Assembly (NCBI GenBank): GCA_910587665.1
Contig: CAJUMZ010000007.1
Coordinates: forward strand, 65,442 to 129,441
Reading direction: 5' to 3'
DNA: 64,000 nt
Origin: an uncultured Muribaculum sp.
GTDB taxonomy: Bacteria; Bacteroidota; Bacteroidia; Bacteroidales; Muribaculaceae
A program made the translations under genes and the position numbers. Positions 33,385 through 44,100 of this stretch are shown here, piece after piece. Numbering within the stretch: position 1 is the first letter of the stretch; every line of letters starts with the position of its first letter. The notes under the pieces were generated by a model, which saw only the letters and a program-made list of their open reading frames with translations, was not told the DNA's origin and made no database searches.

Positions 33385-34305
33385 TCAGTCGTGGATGTCG
33401 CGTATGTCGTAGGGTGTTTCCTGGTACACGAAGTAGTTGAGCCAGTTGCTGAAAAGCAGATTGGCGTGGGAACGCCAACGCACAATCGGACCTTTCGACG
33501 GATCATCATCTATATAATAATGAGCCGGAATATCGGGATTCATCCCCTTTTCAAGGTCGCGTCGATACTCGAAGTCAAGCGTACCGGGCGAATATTCGGA
33601 ATGCCCCGTGATAAAAAATTCCCTGCCGTTGCGCGCCATCACCATATATATGCCGCTTTCAGGACTTTCGGCGATTATACTTAGTCCGCCGACTTTCTCA
33701 AGATCTTCACGGCGAAACTCGCTGAACCGACTGTGAGGCACGTAAAATTCATCGTCAAAGCCTCGGAATATCGGATTTTTCGGTTCGTTGATGCGATGAG
33801 GGAACACACCGGAAATCTTCCGCTCTATTACATGCTTCGGCACACCGTAGTGATGGTACAATCCGGCAAACGCCGCCCAACATATATATAATGTAGAGGT
33901 GACATGAGTGCGAGCCCAGTCAAAAATCTCACATAACTCCTGCCAGTAGTCGACCTCCTCAAACTCCACCTTCTCAACCGGCGCACCGGTGATTATGAAT
34001 CCGTCATAATTCTGATTACGGATATCTTCAAATGTCTTGTAAAATTCCTCGACATGCTCGCGCGGCGTGTTACGCGACACATGCGACGCCGTGTCAATCA
34101 AGTCAAGCTCTATCTGTAGAGGCGTATTGGATATAAGTCGCAACAGATCGGTCTCCGTCATGATTTTCAGCGGCATCAGGTTCAAGATGCCTATACGGAG
34201 AGGGCGTATATCCTGCGATGAGGCACGCTGCTCGTCAATGATAAATATATTTTCCTCGCGGAGCGTCTCCACGGCGGGAAGCGAAACAGGGACTCTTACC
34301 GGCAT
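33385..34305 (-). CDS. metA: Homoserine O-acyltransferase (predicted acetyl-CoA-dependent)
   Basis: A 306-residue MetA family enzyme that acylates homoserine in methionine synthesis. The catalytic cysteine is Cys142 (LYICWAAFAG), with His and Glu in ITGHSEYSPGT and the N-terminal PLRIGILNLMPLK. The specificity position 111 is Glu (GAPVEKVEF), where E. coli MetA has Gly. From published MetA work as I recall it, Glu111 goes with acetyl-CoA use, so the product is probably O-acetylhomoserine. It overlaps the PHP phosphatase gene by 10 nt. No SAM riboswitch was seen in front of it, as it lies inside an operon. Confidence 0.92.
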   Translation of the reverse strand: MPVRVPVSLPAVETLREENIFIIDEQRASSQDIRPLRIGILNLMPLKIMTETDLLRLISNTPLQIELDLIDTASHVSRNTPREHVEEFYKTFEDIRNQNYDGFIITGAPVEKVEFEEVDYWQELCEIFDWARTHVTSTLYICWAAFAGLYHHYGVPKHVIERKISGVFPHRINEPKNPIFRGFDDEFYVPHSRFSEFRREDLEKVGGLSIIAESPESGIYMVMARNGREFFITGHSEYSPGTLDFEYRRDLEKGMNPDIPAHYYIDDDPSKGPIVRWRSHANLLFSNWLNYFVYQETPYDIRDIHD

Positions 34306-35141
34306 ATGGATTGGGGATATGATTGTGAGTTAAACAATTTCAAGTGTTCAATGGCGGCATTTCTGCCAAGATTTACCCGATCGGGATAATGGGCGTCACT
34401 ATTCACGACAATACCTACGCCGGCATCGATCAATCGGCGCCAATATCGCAACGAAGGGAAAAACCGATCGGCTGACTCATGCGCCTTGGTGTTAATCTCC
34501 ACGACAAGCCTTTTGTCTATGATCATATCGACAAGATTATCGACCAAAGCGATGTACCATGGCTCATCCTCGATACCGGGGCTAAACATCGAGGCGTTAT
34601 GACCGATCTTGTCAAAATGCCCGATGATGTCAAAGCCGCCTGCCTCCACCATAGCCGCCGACTGACGGTAAAACAATTCCACGACATGGCGTATATCATC
34701 ATCAAAATACCGGGACATCTTGCCCTTGAATGACTCAAAACTACCGTCGACGTCAACAAATCCATCACCCGAAGGGATGAAGTGGACGGAGCTTATGCGA
34801 TAATCAAGCGGCAACTCCTTGAAATAAGAAGTCGAGGCGCCCCAGTCATCACCGAGATAATCAATCTCCATAGAGGCATAGAGATTAATCCTGTCTCCAT
34901 AGACAGCCTTCAAGCGCGCCACCTCATCAAGGTAGTTCCTGACATCCGACTCAAGCATGTTGCAAGGAGAGCCAAACGGAATCGGAGAGTGAGGAGAAAA
35001 GCCCCAGTGGGTCATACCCGCCTCAATGGCGGCAAGAGTCATGGTTTCCATATCCACACGCCCGTCGCAAAACTGGGTGTGGCTATGGAAATTATATTTA
35101 TCAGTCGATTTTGATATATCTATTATGTCGGCAGAAGTCAT
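34296..35141 (-). CDS. PHP-domain histidinol-phosphatase family protein
   Basis: A 281-residue PHP metal-dependent phosphoesterase of the HisK type. Metal motifs are NFHSHTQFCDG near the N-terminus, GFSPHSPIPFG, SVHFIP, IGHFDKIGHN and the final NSDAHYPDRVN. HisK removes phosphate from histidinol phosphate, but no histidine genes are near, so another substrate is possible. It lies 3 nt after cstA and overlaps metA by 10 nt, in a minus-strand operon. Confidence 0.85.
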   Translation of the reverse strand: MTSADIIDISKSTDKYNFHSHTQFCDGRVDMETMTLAAIEAGMTHWGFSPHSPIPFGSPCNMLESDVRNYLDEVARLKAVYGDRINLYASMEIDYLGDDWGASTSYFKELPLDYRISSVHFIPSGDGFVDVDGSFESFKGKMSRYFDDDIRHVVELFYRQSAAMVEAGGFDIIGHFDKIGHNASMFSPGIEDEPWYIALVDNLVDMIIDKRLVVEINTKAHESADRFFPSLRYWRRLIDAGVGIVVNSDAHYPDRVNLGRNAAIEHLKLFNSQSYPQSICR

Positions 35142-35144
35142 AAA

Positions 35145-36584
35145 TTAATCTTCAATAACATTAAAGCGCTTGGCAAAAACCATCTTGCGCATAAACAATA
35201 TCCCGGCAAGCAACGACACCACAACACCCGCGCCAAGCGACAGATTATAGTCAAGCTGCAATCCTTCGGGAGCAAACAAGATATAGGTCGTGCACACACA
35301 GGTCATGAACATTGCCGGGAGCATAGTGATCCAATATATCTTGCCATGACGGGCGAGATATACGGTGACCGCCCACAGGGTGAATACGGCAAGAGTCTGG
35401 TTGCACCATGCAAAATAACGCCACAACACATTGAAATCAATCTGCATGATAAAGAATGTAACGGCGAATATGGGAATCGACACAGCGAGGCGGCGCACGG
35501 TGGTGCGCTGCTCATAGTGCATGAAATCGGAAGCGATAAGCCTTGCGCTGCGGAGAGCCGTGTCACCGGTGGTGATCGGTGCGGCGATGACTCCGAGGAT
35601 TGCAAGGATGCCGCCAAACGTGCCGAGCCAGCTGATAGAAATGTTATGTACGAGACCTCCCGCACCTCCGTTAGCAGCAAGATACTCTCCAAGCTGACTG
35701 TAACCTCCGGTAAAAGCTATAGCTGCAGCTGCCCAAATAAGGGCGACAAGCCCCTCAGCAACCATTGCCCCATAAAACACCGGTCGAGCAAGCTTTTCAT
35801 TTTTAAGGCAACGCGCCATCATCGGAGACTGGGTGGCATGAAAGCCGGATATCGCCCCGCAGGCGATGGAGACAAACATCATCGGGAACAGAGGTAAAGC
35901 CTCGGCGTCGGCATTACGGTTATACCAACCGTCACTAATACCGGTGGGTATGGTAACGTCACCGAATATCAAAACCCCCATTATACCCGCTGCCATAAAC
36001 AGCAGAGCAAATCCGAATACAGGATATATATTACCGATAAGCTTATCAATGGGGAGTACCGTGGCAAGCATGTAATAGGCAAAAATAGCAATAACCCAGA
36101 AGCGGGTATCCATCCACCCGGGGGTCATCCCGGCGATAAGGTCGGCAGGAGTGAGCACAAACACCGCACCGACGAGCATCATCAGCAAAAGTGAGAATCC
36201 CCTCATAAGCTGCTTGACGCCAACACCAAGCTCGCTTCCCACAATCTCCGGCAAAGAAGCGCCGTCGCGCCTGATCGAGATCACGCCGGAAAGGAAATCA
36301 TGGACCGCACCGGCAAACACCGTACCGAAAACGATCCACAAAAAAGCCGCCGGACCGAACATTATGCCCATTATCGCACCGAAAATAGGTCCGAGTCCGG
36401 CAATATTCAGAAACTGGATCAAAAACACTTTCCATGTAGGAAGAGGAAGGTAATCCACGCCGTCTTGTTTTGTATAACATGGCATCTGACGCTTTGGATC
36501 ACATCCTATGACCCGCTCCACAAGCGCGCCATAAATAAAATATCCGCCGATCAATGCAGCAACGGCGATAAGAAATGCAATCAT
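35145..36584 (-). CDS. cstA: Carbon starvation protein CstA family transporter
   Basis: A 479-residue multi-spanning membrane protein of the CstA family, shorter than E. coli CstA (701). It keeps the family core: NIAGLGPIFGAIMGIMFG, GAVHDFLSGVISIRRDGASLPEIVG, and ATQSPMMARCLKNEK with AWCNQTLAVFTLWA. CstA and its homologue BtsT are peptide or pyruvate transporters induced on starvation. It is followed after 3 nt by the PHP gene and then by metA. Confidence 0.88.
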   Translation of the reverse strand: MIAFLIAVAALIGGYFIYGALVERVIGCDPKRQMPCYTKQDGVDYLPLPTWKVFLIQFLNIAGLGPIFGAIMGIMFGPAAFLWIVFGTVFAGAVHDFLSGVISIRRDGASLPEIVGSELGVGVKQLMRGFSLLLMMLVGAVFVLTPADLIAGMTPGWMDTRFWVIAIFAYYMLATVLPIDKLIGNIYPVFGFALLFMAAGIMGVLIFGDVTIPTGISDGWYNRNADAEALPLFPMMFVSIACGAISGFHATQSPMMARCLKNEKLARPVFYGAMVAEGLVALIWAAAAIAFTGGYSQLGEYLAANGGAGGLVHNISISWLGTFGGILAILGVIAAPITTGDTALRSARLIASDFMHYEQRTTVRRLAVSIPIFAVTFFIMQIDFNVLWRYFAWCNQTLAVFTLWAVTVYLARHGKIYWITMLPAMFMTCVCTTYILFAPEGLQLDYNLSLGAGVVVSLLAGILFMRKMVFAKRFNVIED

Positions 36585-36630
36585 ACGTAATCTTTAAATA
36601 TAAGGTTAATTATCAATATTATTCGGTTTA

Positions 36631-38034
36631 TTATCTCTCCGCCTTGATGACCTCGTTAGCCTTGCTTTTCAAGTCGTCACGCTCTGCGGATATACGCTTT
36701 TCAAGCTTCAGGATCGCGTCTTTCAACCCCTTGCTGCCATCTCGGTAGCGGGCGCGCAACGATGCAAGCTCGGCAATATCCTTGTCGAGGGTATCCTTAT
36801 ATCTCATATATTCCTCCATCAGATGACGGGCCCTCGGCTTTTTGAAGTCATCCCAAAAAGTGTAAACCCTGCCACCGGGCATAGCAAAGCGGAAATCATC
36901 CTTCTTTACCTTACGGTCGGGATCAATGGCGGCAACAGCCTCTAGAAGATCGCTGTAATCCCTACCTTCCTCCCAGGTCGAGCGATAATCGGTGATGCGC
37001 GCCTTCGCAGCAAGGTCGGGAGTGTCCACCGTATAATTATTCCTCAGGTCGGAAGGTATAAACTTATATATGGTGATATAGTCGCCAAGCTGGTTTCTGT
37101 CGGTAGCCCACCATCCTACTCCGGTCACCTCATCGATGGCAAGCAGATAATCGTCATACGGCGAATTGTACGGCATGCCTATGTTCTGCGGCTGAAGAAA
37201 TCCCGACTCATCCTTACGGCTGATAAAGATGTCATACCCGCCAAGCGATTCTTCCCCGTTGTTGGCATAATATAGTGTCACTCCGTCAGACATCATAAAC
37301 GGGAAATTACTGTCACCGTTCATTCCGAGCGATTCACCGAGCAGGCGAGGAGTTTCCCACGAGCCGTCAAACAGTTGGTTAGCCCCGACAAGCACATAAT
37401 TTTCCACCGAGTCGGGTGCAGCCCAAGCCATAAAAGAGCGAGTCTCAGGCATATACACCGTAGTAGGCGACGCCGCTTCATATCCCGGAGGCAACACCTC
37501 CACGTCGTTGACCGAGCCACTCTCGGGCGAAAGCCGGTAAGCTTTGAAGAATTCGTCACGATCCACGGCTACACTGTCGATAATCACTATTTTCTCTACC
37601 CGGTCGAGCATGTTGCGGGCAAGGTCGACACGCGACTGCAACGCCTCGACATCCTCTGGAAGCGGCTTGCGTGAACGCTTGAGATTTTTCTCATAACGCG
37701 CTATGTAATCCTCTGCCTTGTCAAAGTCATAGTCGTAAAACGCAAGCTCTGCAAGATAACGCGGAGCCTCGGCAATCCCCCTGTCATGAGCGACCTTAAG
37801 ATATTTCACCGCCTCATCGGGGCGTCCCTCCTGAATAAGGCACACCCCTATCCACTGGTTAAGCGATGCATCCTTAGGCTTGGTCTTGTAAGCGTCAAGA
37901 AACACAGGGAGAGCGCCCGTAAAATCACCGGCGCGATACATCTCCTTTGCCTCCTCAAGAGTTACCGCCGACGCCACGCATGCCGAAGAAAGCATGAAGG
38001 CCGATATATATGATTTCAAACTTTTATTCCACAT
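36631..38034 (-). CDS. TPR and PD40-repeat periplasmic protein
   Basis: About 467 residues from ATG 38034. Signal peptide (ISAFMLSSACVASA), then tetratricopeptide repeats (AKEMYRAGDFTGALPVFLDAY, ASLNQWIGVCLIQEGRPDEAVKYL), a central beta-propeller-like part with PD40 motifs (LGGYDIFISRKDESG, WWATDR) and a lysine-rich coiled coil at the C-terminus. Similar proteins in Bacteroidetes are associated with gliding or secretion (PorE/PorW-like) or OmpA-linked complexes, but no specific role can be assigned. It has its own promoter and precedes cstA by 46 nt. Confidence 0.75.
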   Translation of the reverse strand: MWNKSLKSYISAFMLSSACVASAVTLEEAKEMYRAGDFTGALPVFLDAYKTKPKDASLNQWIGVCLIQEGRPDEAVKYLKVAHDRGIAEAPRYLAELAFYDYDFDKAEDYIARYEKNLKRSRKPLPEDVEALQSRVDLARNMLDRVEKIVIIDSVAVDRDEFFKAYRLSPESGSVNDVEVLPPGYEAASPTTVYMPETRSFMAWAAPDSVENYVLVGANQLFDGSWETPRLLGESLGMNGDSNFPFMMSDGVTLYYANNGEESLGGYDIFISRKDESGFLQPQNIGMPYNSPYDDYLLAIDEVTGVGWWATDRNQLGDYITIYKFIPSDLRNNYTVDTPDLAAKARITDYRSTWEEGRDYSDLLEAVAAIDPDRKVKKDDFRFAMPGGRVYTFWDDFKKPRARHLMEEYMRYKDTLDKDIAELASLRARYRDGSKGLKDAILKLEKRISAERDDLKSKANEVIKAER

Positions 38035-38061
38035 AAAGGCAAAATATGTCAAAAACAAGTC

Positions 38062-38091
38062 CAAATTTACACATTATAATCCTAACTGCAA
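38062..38091 (-). promoter_or_regulatory. Promoter of the TPR/PD40 gene
   Basis: Minus strand: TTG 38091-38089, 19-nt spacer, TAAATTTG 38069-38062. The predicted 5' UTR is about 20 nt. Confidence 0.65.
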
Positions 38092-38133
38092 AAATTAACT
38101 GCCCGCTGCGGCAAAAATCGTCACAGTTTAGCG

Positions 38134-38214
38134 ATCTTTGGCTATGCCTTAGATACTCTCGCTCAACAAAACTTAAACGAGTTTAGTTTTGTATTCGACT
38201 TATTCGTATCTTTG
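38134..38214 (+). repeat. 81-bp dispersed intergenic repeat, copy B
   Basis: Inverted relative to copy A at 6661-6741, same length, 7 mismatches by eye. It ends in TATCTTTG (38207-38214) 21 nt before the DUF4105 start. The inner inverted repeat has compensating-looking changes (GAGTTTAG versus AAGTTTCG). No well-spaced TTG precedes the -7-like box. Confidence 0.8.
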
Positions 38215-38235
38215 TGGGCTTTATAATGATTTGAC

Positions 38236-39441
38236 ATGGTGAACTTACGCCTTATATTACTGTTTTTTGCTATACTGCCATACATGACCCAGTCACTCCG
38301 GGCACAAGAGACCGCCGACACAATCCCCCCTGTCGAGATCAGCCTCGTCACTTGCTCCCCCGGTTCTGAAATATATGAATTGTGCGGGCACACGGCATTG
38401 CGCATCAAACAGCCACCGATGGACATTGCCGTAAATTACGGGACATTTGACTTCAACGCCCCCAACTTCGTCTACCGATTCGTCAAGGGGGAGACCGACT
38501 ACATGGTGACCGCCTACCCTTTCAGATATTTCATTGAAGAATACCGACGCAGCGGAAGGAGCATTACCGAGCAGCCGCTCAATCTTACCCCGGAAGAAGC
38601 CTACACACTGCTTGCCATGCTACAGGAGAACACTCTCCCCGAAAACCGCACCTACCGCTATAACTACGTAAAAGACAACTGCTCCACACGCCCGCTTGCA
38701 ATAATCGAGAAAGCGATCGGCGACACAATCACCCTCATGGCGCCGGACAAATATGGCTCACTCACATCTTTCCGAGATATAATGCGCCATTATCACGCCA
38801 ATTATCCATGGTATCAGTTTGGCATCGATCTCGCACTCGGAAGCGGCATCGACTATCCTGTCAGCGACCGTGAGAAAGCATTCGCCCCGCTCATACTCAA
38901 AGATATGCTGGACAACGCCACGGTAAAAGGCAAGCGAGTGATCAAAGACTCCGAGGTCATTTTACCGGCGACAGAAACCGGAGGCCCGCTTCCGGCAACG
39001 CCGTGGTATCTTACCCCGTCGGCAATAGGCTGGCTCATATTTGCGGCAACAGCTGCCGTAGCGGTCAGGGATTGCCGACGCAGAAAGGTGACACGCTGGG
39101 CTGACGCGGTATTGTTTGCCATATACGGGCTATGCGGCGTAGTGCTAACTTTTCTTGTGTTTGTATCGGTTCACGAAGCCACATCCCCCAATTGGCTTCT
39201 ATTATGGCTGAACCCGTTGTGTCTTATCGTTCCGGCATTCATTTATATAAAAAAGTGTGGCGGGTTGGTAAAATTATACGGATTTATTAACTTTGCATCG
39301 TTAATATTGTTAATTGTCATGTGGGGTTGGTCGGGACAATCGGGAAATCCCGCGTTTATCCCGCTTATTGCCGCCGACATCATATTGACAGTACGATATT
39401 TATACATTACACTATGCGTCGAAAAAACGATTTCTGCATAA
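38236..39441 (+). CDS. DUF4105 membrane protein (Lnb N-terminal-like domain)
   Basis: A 401-residue protein with a signal peptide (ending SLRAQ), a DUF4105 periplasmic domain of about 220 residues (SLVTCSPGSEIYELCGHTALRI, KDNCSTRPLAIIEKAI, with conserved His and Cys suggestive of a papain-like or NlpC-type site), and four to five C-terminal membrane helices. DUF4105 is related to the N-terminal part of lacto-N-biosidase-type proteins, and function is unknown. Its stop overlaps the next gene start by 28 nt. Confidence 0.82.
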   Translation: MVNLRLILLFFAILPYMTQSLRAQETADTIPPVEISLVTCSPGSEIYELCGHTALRIKQPPMDIAVNYGTFDFNAPNFVYRFVKGETDYMVTAYPFRYFIEEYRRSGRSITEQPLNLTPEEAYTLLAMLQENTLPENRTYRYNYVKDNCSTRPLAIIEKAIGDTITLMAPDKYGSLTSFRDIMRHYHANYPWYQFGIDLALGSGIDYPVSDREKAFAPLILKDMLDNATVKGKRVIKDSEVILPATETGGPLPATPWYLTPSAIGWLIFAATAAVAVRDCRRRKVTRWADAVLFAIYGLCGVVLTFLVFVSVHEATSPNWLLLWLNPLCLIVPAFIYIKKCGGLVKLYGFINFASLILLIVMWGWSGQSGNPAFIPLIAADIILTVRYLYITLCVEKTISA

Positions 39442-41030
39442 CAACACGTCTTATCACGGCACTTGTAGCGTCAATGGTGACCTTTACCGTTGTCGCCCAG
39501 GCTCCGTCGCCGCGCCCGCGCCTTGTCGTAGGCATAATGATCGACGGACTGCGTGAAGACTATCTTGACCTGCTTAAAGGCTATTTCGGCGAAGACGGCT
39601 TTAAGCGCATCATGCGCGACGGGGTGATGTTTGAGGATGTCAACTACGGCACTGCGGTAGACGTCGCCGCGGCTACGGCGATGATATACACAGGAAGTTC
39701 GCCCGCCATCAACGGCATCCCCGCGGCGATGGTGTATGACACCGAAAAGCGTATCAGCTACCCCATAGTGCTTGACCCCTCCAAGATCGGGAACTATACC
39801 GACGAGACCTACTCGCCGAAAGCGATAAAGGTGAGCACGCTCTCTGATGAGGTACGCATCGACGGCGGCGGCCTCGGCAACGTCTATTCAATAGCGCCGT
39901 CGGCACCGCAGTCGATAATACTTGCAGGACATGCCGGTAACAGCGCTTTCTGGATCAATGATGTCACAGGTCGCTGGGCTACGACCACCTATTACAAGGA
40001 TGTGCCCTCGCCGATGCAGTCGCGCAACTATTCCAAGCCGCTTTCACTGAGACTCGACACCCTCACGTGGCGTCCGCTCATGGCTCCAGAGAAATACCCC
40101 GACCTGCCCGCCTACAAGAAGTACTATCCGTTTCGCTACCTGTTTCAGCACAATGACATAGACCGTTTCCGCAATTACAAGACATCCGCGCCGGTAAACA
40201 CGGAGCTGACCGACATAGCCTCCGATTACCTTAAAGGCATGCGTCTCGGCAACGGCAATGCCATGGACATGCTGAGTATCGGATATACCCTTGCTCCCTT
40301 TGCCGCGGCAAAGGATGCCGACAGCCGCATCGAGACCATGGACAGCTACATCAGGCTTGACTCCGAGCTTGCACGACTGTTAAAGGAGATCGACTCCAAT
40401 GTAGGTCTTGCCAACACACTTATAATGGTTGCCGGCACACCGCCTGTACAAAACAATAAGCGCGATGACGAGAAATGGGGCATACCCGACGGCGAGTTCT
40501 CATCCCGTCAGGCGATATCGCTGCTCAACATGTATCTGATGGCGAAATACGGTAATGGCGAATGGGTGTCGGGATACTACAACGGACAACTGTTCCTTAA
40601 CCATCAGCTTATAAAAGAGCATGACCTCGACATAAAGGCAGTGCGCACCGAAGCCGCCGACTTCCTCGTGAGGATGAGTGCCGTAAGCCGCGTATGGACT
40701 ATTGACGACATTCTTGCCGGCAGGGCAGGCGTAAATGCCGATGCGATAAAGCGTAACACACATGTCGACTATGCAGGCGACGTGATGATCGAAGTAAATC
40801 CCGGATGGGAAATAGTGGAGGTAGACCCTATAAGCCAAAAAGAGCGCAGGTCGACAGTGCGCACCGGCACAATGACATCACCGGTATTCCTACTGTCGCC
40901 CGACCTGAAACCCCAACATATAACTGTGGAGACCGACGCACGCTCGATTGCCCCCACAGTGGCACGACTGTTGCGTATCCGCTCGCCCAATGCAGCCGAA
41001 TTCCCCCCGTTGCGTCTTGAAAAGAAATAA
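39414..41030 (+). CDS. PafA-like alkaline phosphatase superfamily protein, predicted inactive
   Basis: About 538 residues from ATG 39414 (signal peptide ending TVVAQ). The fold and order follow PafA: VGIMIDGLREDYLDLL, IYTGSSPAINGIP, IILAGHAGNSAFWIND, TGRWATTTYY, DSYIRLDSELARLL and IAPTVARLLRI. The active-site positions have changed: the nucleophile position is Val about 84 (VDVAAATAM), the Asp/His pair usually in TDYIGHA is SIGYTLAP (about 287), the TADHG motif is VAGTPP (about 339), and the C-terminal DTHVP is TMTSP (about 487). Only the first Asp remains. Probably a pseudoenzyme in the envelope. Confidence 0.8.
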   Translation: MRRKNDFCITTRLITALVASMVTFTVVAQAPSPRPRLVVGIMIDGLREDYLDLLKGYFGEDGFKRIMRDGVMFEDVNYGTAVDVAAATAMIYTGSSPAINGIPAAMVYDTEKRISYPIVLDPSKIGNYTDETYSPKAIKVSTLSDEVRIDGGGLGNVYSIAPSAPQSIILAGHAGNSAFWINDVTGRWATTTYYKDVPSPMQSRNYSKPLSLRLDTLTWRPLMAPEKYPDLPAYKKYYPFRYLFQHNDIDRFRNYKTSAPVNTELTDIASDYLKGMRLGNGNAMDMLSIGYTLAPFAAAKDADSRIETMDSYIRLDSELARLLKEIDSNVGLANTLIMVAGTPPVQNNKRDDEKWGIPDGEFSSRQAISLLNMYLMAKYGNGEWVSGYYNGQLFLNHQLIKEHDLDIKAVRTEAADFLVRMSAVSRVWTIDDILAGRAGVNADAIKRNTHVDYAGDVMIEVNPGWEIVEVDPISQKERRSTVRTGTMTSPVFLLSPDLKPQHITVETDARSIAPTVARLLRIRSPNAAEFPPLRLEKK

Positions 41031-41107
41031 CAGGCGCGACCTGATTTTCACAGGGAATACCAACTCTTCCCCCATTTCTTATTTCGTAAATTTAAACAAT
41101 ACAATAC

Positions 41108-44100
41108 ATGTCATTTACATCAATTCTTAACAAGCTGTTTGGAAACAAATCGCAGCGCGACCTCAAAGAGATCCAGCCTATCGTGGATCAGATCAACGCT
41201 CTTGGTCCCAAGATGAAGGAGCTGACCAACGACGAGTTGCGCGACACAATCACCAATATCAAAAAGGAACTGGCAAAGGCTACTGAAGCCGATACCAACG
41301 CCATCGCGGAAATAAAATCAAAAATAGAAGAGCTGCCATTTGACGAGCGTCAGCCGCTATGGGATGATATCGATTCGCGCGAAAAAAACATTCTCGACAC
41401 TTACGAGACCGAGCTTGACCGGGTGCTTCCCACAGTATTTGCCGCCATGCGCGAGACAGCCGCCCGCTTTGCCGCCAATGAGACGGTAGAAGTGACCGCA
41501 ACCCAGATGGACCGCGACCTCGCCGCCGCAGGCAAGGACTTTGTAAGCATCGAAGGAGACAAAGCCGTCTACAAGAACCGATGGGTAGCCGGCGGTAACG
41601 AAATTACATGGGACATGGTACACTACGATGTGCAGCTCATAGGCGGTATCGTATTGCATCAGGGTAAAATCGCCGAGATGGCTACCGGTGAGGGAAAGAC
41701 ACTTGTCGCTACACTTCCGGTGTTTCTCCGCTCGCTGACAGGCAAAGGTGTCCATGTGGTGACCGTCAACGATTACCTGTCAAAGCGTGACTCCGAGTGG
41801 ATGGGACCGCTTTACATGTTCCACGGGCAAACGGTAGACTGCATAGACAAGCATCAGCCCAACTCCGAGGCTCGCCGCAAGGCCTACGCATGTGACATCA
41901 CATTCGGTACCAACAATGAATTCGGCTTCGACTATCTCCGCGATAACATGGCTATGTCGCCGCAGGATATGGTGCAGCGCAAGCACTACTACGCGATTGT
42001 CGACGAGGTTGACTCGGTGCTTATCGACGATGCCCGTACACCGCTTATCATCTCCGGTCCCGTGCCTAAAGGGGAAGACCAGCTTTTCAACGAGTACAAG
42101 TTTAATGTAGAGAAAGTGTTTGAGGCACAGCGCAAGCTTGTAGCCAAACTTCTTGTAGAGGCAAAAGAAAAGATAGCAAGCAGCGACAAGGAAACCCGCA
42201 AGGAAGGCGCGCTCCAGCTCTTCCGTGCCTACAAGGGTCTTCCCAAATATGGCGCACTTATCAAATACCTGTCGACCGAAGGCATCAAGCCGCTATTGCT
42301 TGAGACAGAGGGATACTATCTTCAGGACAACGGTCGCGAAATGCCAAAGGCAACCGAACCGCTATATTTCGTGATCGACGAAAAAAACCGTTCGGTAGAG
42401 CTGACCGACAAGGGTATCGACGAACTTACAGGCAGGAGCCAGGATCCGCAGTTCTTCGTGCTCCCCGATATTGCCGCACAGTTGTCGGAAGTGGAAGGAG
42501 ACACTTCACTCTCCCCTGCCGACCGTCAGCAGAAGAAAGATGACCTCATGCAGAATTATGCGGTCAAGGCGGAGCGTGTCCACACCGTCAACCAACTGCT
42601 CAAGGCATACGCGCTTTTCGAAAAAGATGTAGAGTATGTCATCGACGACAACAAGATCAAGATTGTAGACGAGCAGACCGGCCGTATCATGGAAGGGCGC
42701 CGCTATTCCGACGGACTCCATCAGGCTATCGAGGCAAAGGAGGGTGTCAAGGTAGAGGCAGCCACCCAGACATTTGCCACCATAACCTTGCAGAACTATT
42801 TCCGTATGTATCACAAGCTTGCCGGTATGACCGGTACGGCAGAGACAGAGGCGGGTGAGTTCTGGGACATCTACAAGCTCGACGTAGTCACCATTCCCAC
42901 CAACAAGCCGGTGGCACGTATCGACATGAATGACCGTGTATACCGCACCAAGAAGGAAAAATATGCCGCGGTAATCGATGAAATCGTGGAACTCGTAAAG
43001 CAGGGTCGTCCCGTACTTGTCGGCACCACCTCGGTCGAAATTTCCGAATTGCTGTCACGAATGTTGACTCTCCGCCATATTCCCCATAATGTGCTCAATG
43101 CAAAGCTTCACCAGAAAGAAGCCGACATTGTGGCTCAGGCAGGTAAAAAAGGCACAGTGACCATAGCCACCAACATGGCAGGTCGTGGTACTGACATCAA
43201 GCTTCCCGCCGAGGTAAAAGACGCCGGCGGTCTTGCCATCATCGGCACGGAGCGTCATGAATCACGTCGTGTCGACCGTCAGCTACGCGGTCGTGCCGGT
43301 CGTCAGGGTGATCCGGGCTCCTCGGTATTCTACCTGTCGTTTGAGGATCAGCTCATGCGACTGTTTGCCGGCGACCGCGTTACCAAGATGCTTGACACTC
43401 TCGGCGTAAAAGAGGGCGAGATGATCGAGTCAAAGATGGTAAACCGTGCGATCGAAAACGCACAGAAGCGTGTGGAAGAAAACAACTTCGGTATACGTAA
43501 GCGCCTTCTCGAGTATGACGACGTGATGAACAAGCAGCGTCAGTATATCTACGGTCGCCGTCACCACGCCTTGATGGGTGAGCGTATCGGTATCGACATC
43601 AACAACATGCTCTACGATACGGTCGAAAACATCCTCAACACTTACGACTCTCCCGCCGACTACGCCGACCTGTCGATGGAGCTGCTGAAAGTGTTTGCGA
43701 TAGAGACCCCGTTTACCGAGGAAGAGTATCGCGGCATGCCTAAGAAGGAGGCGTTTGACCGAGTGTTCGCCAATGTAAACGAAGCGTTCAGGCGCAAGGG
43801 CGAGCGCATAATCGAAATCGCCATGCCGGTAATCAAGGATTGGGTTGAAAACAAGGGAGCCGGAGAGAAAGGCGGCAGAATACTTGTGCCGATTACCGAC
43901 GGCAAACGCGTATTCAATATCCCGTGTGACATCAAAGAGGCCTATGACAGCGAATGCAAATCCATACTCAAGGAATGGCACAAGGCGATTATGCTCGTCA
44001 CGATCGACGAGGTGTGGAAAGAGCATCTTCGCGAGCTTGACCAGCTCCGCCAGTCGGTACAGAATGCCTCTTACGAGCAGAAAGATCCGCTTGTAATATA

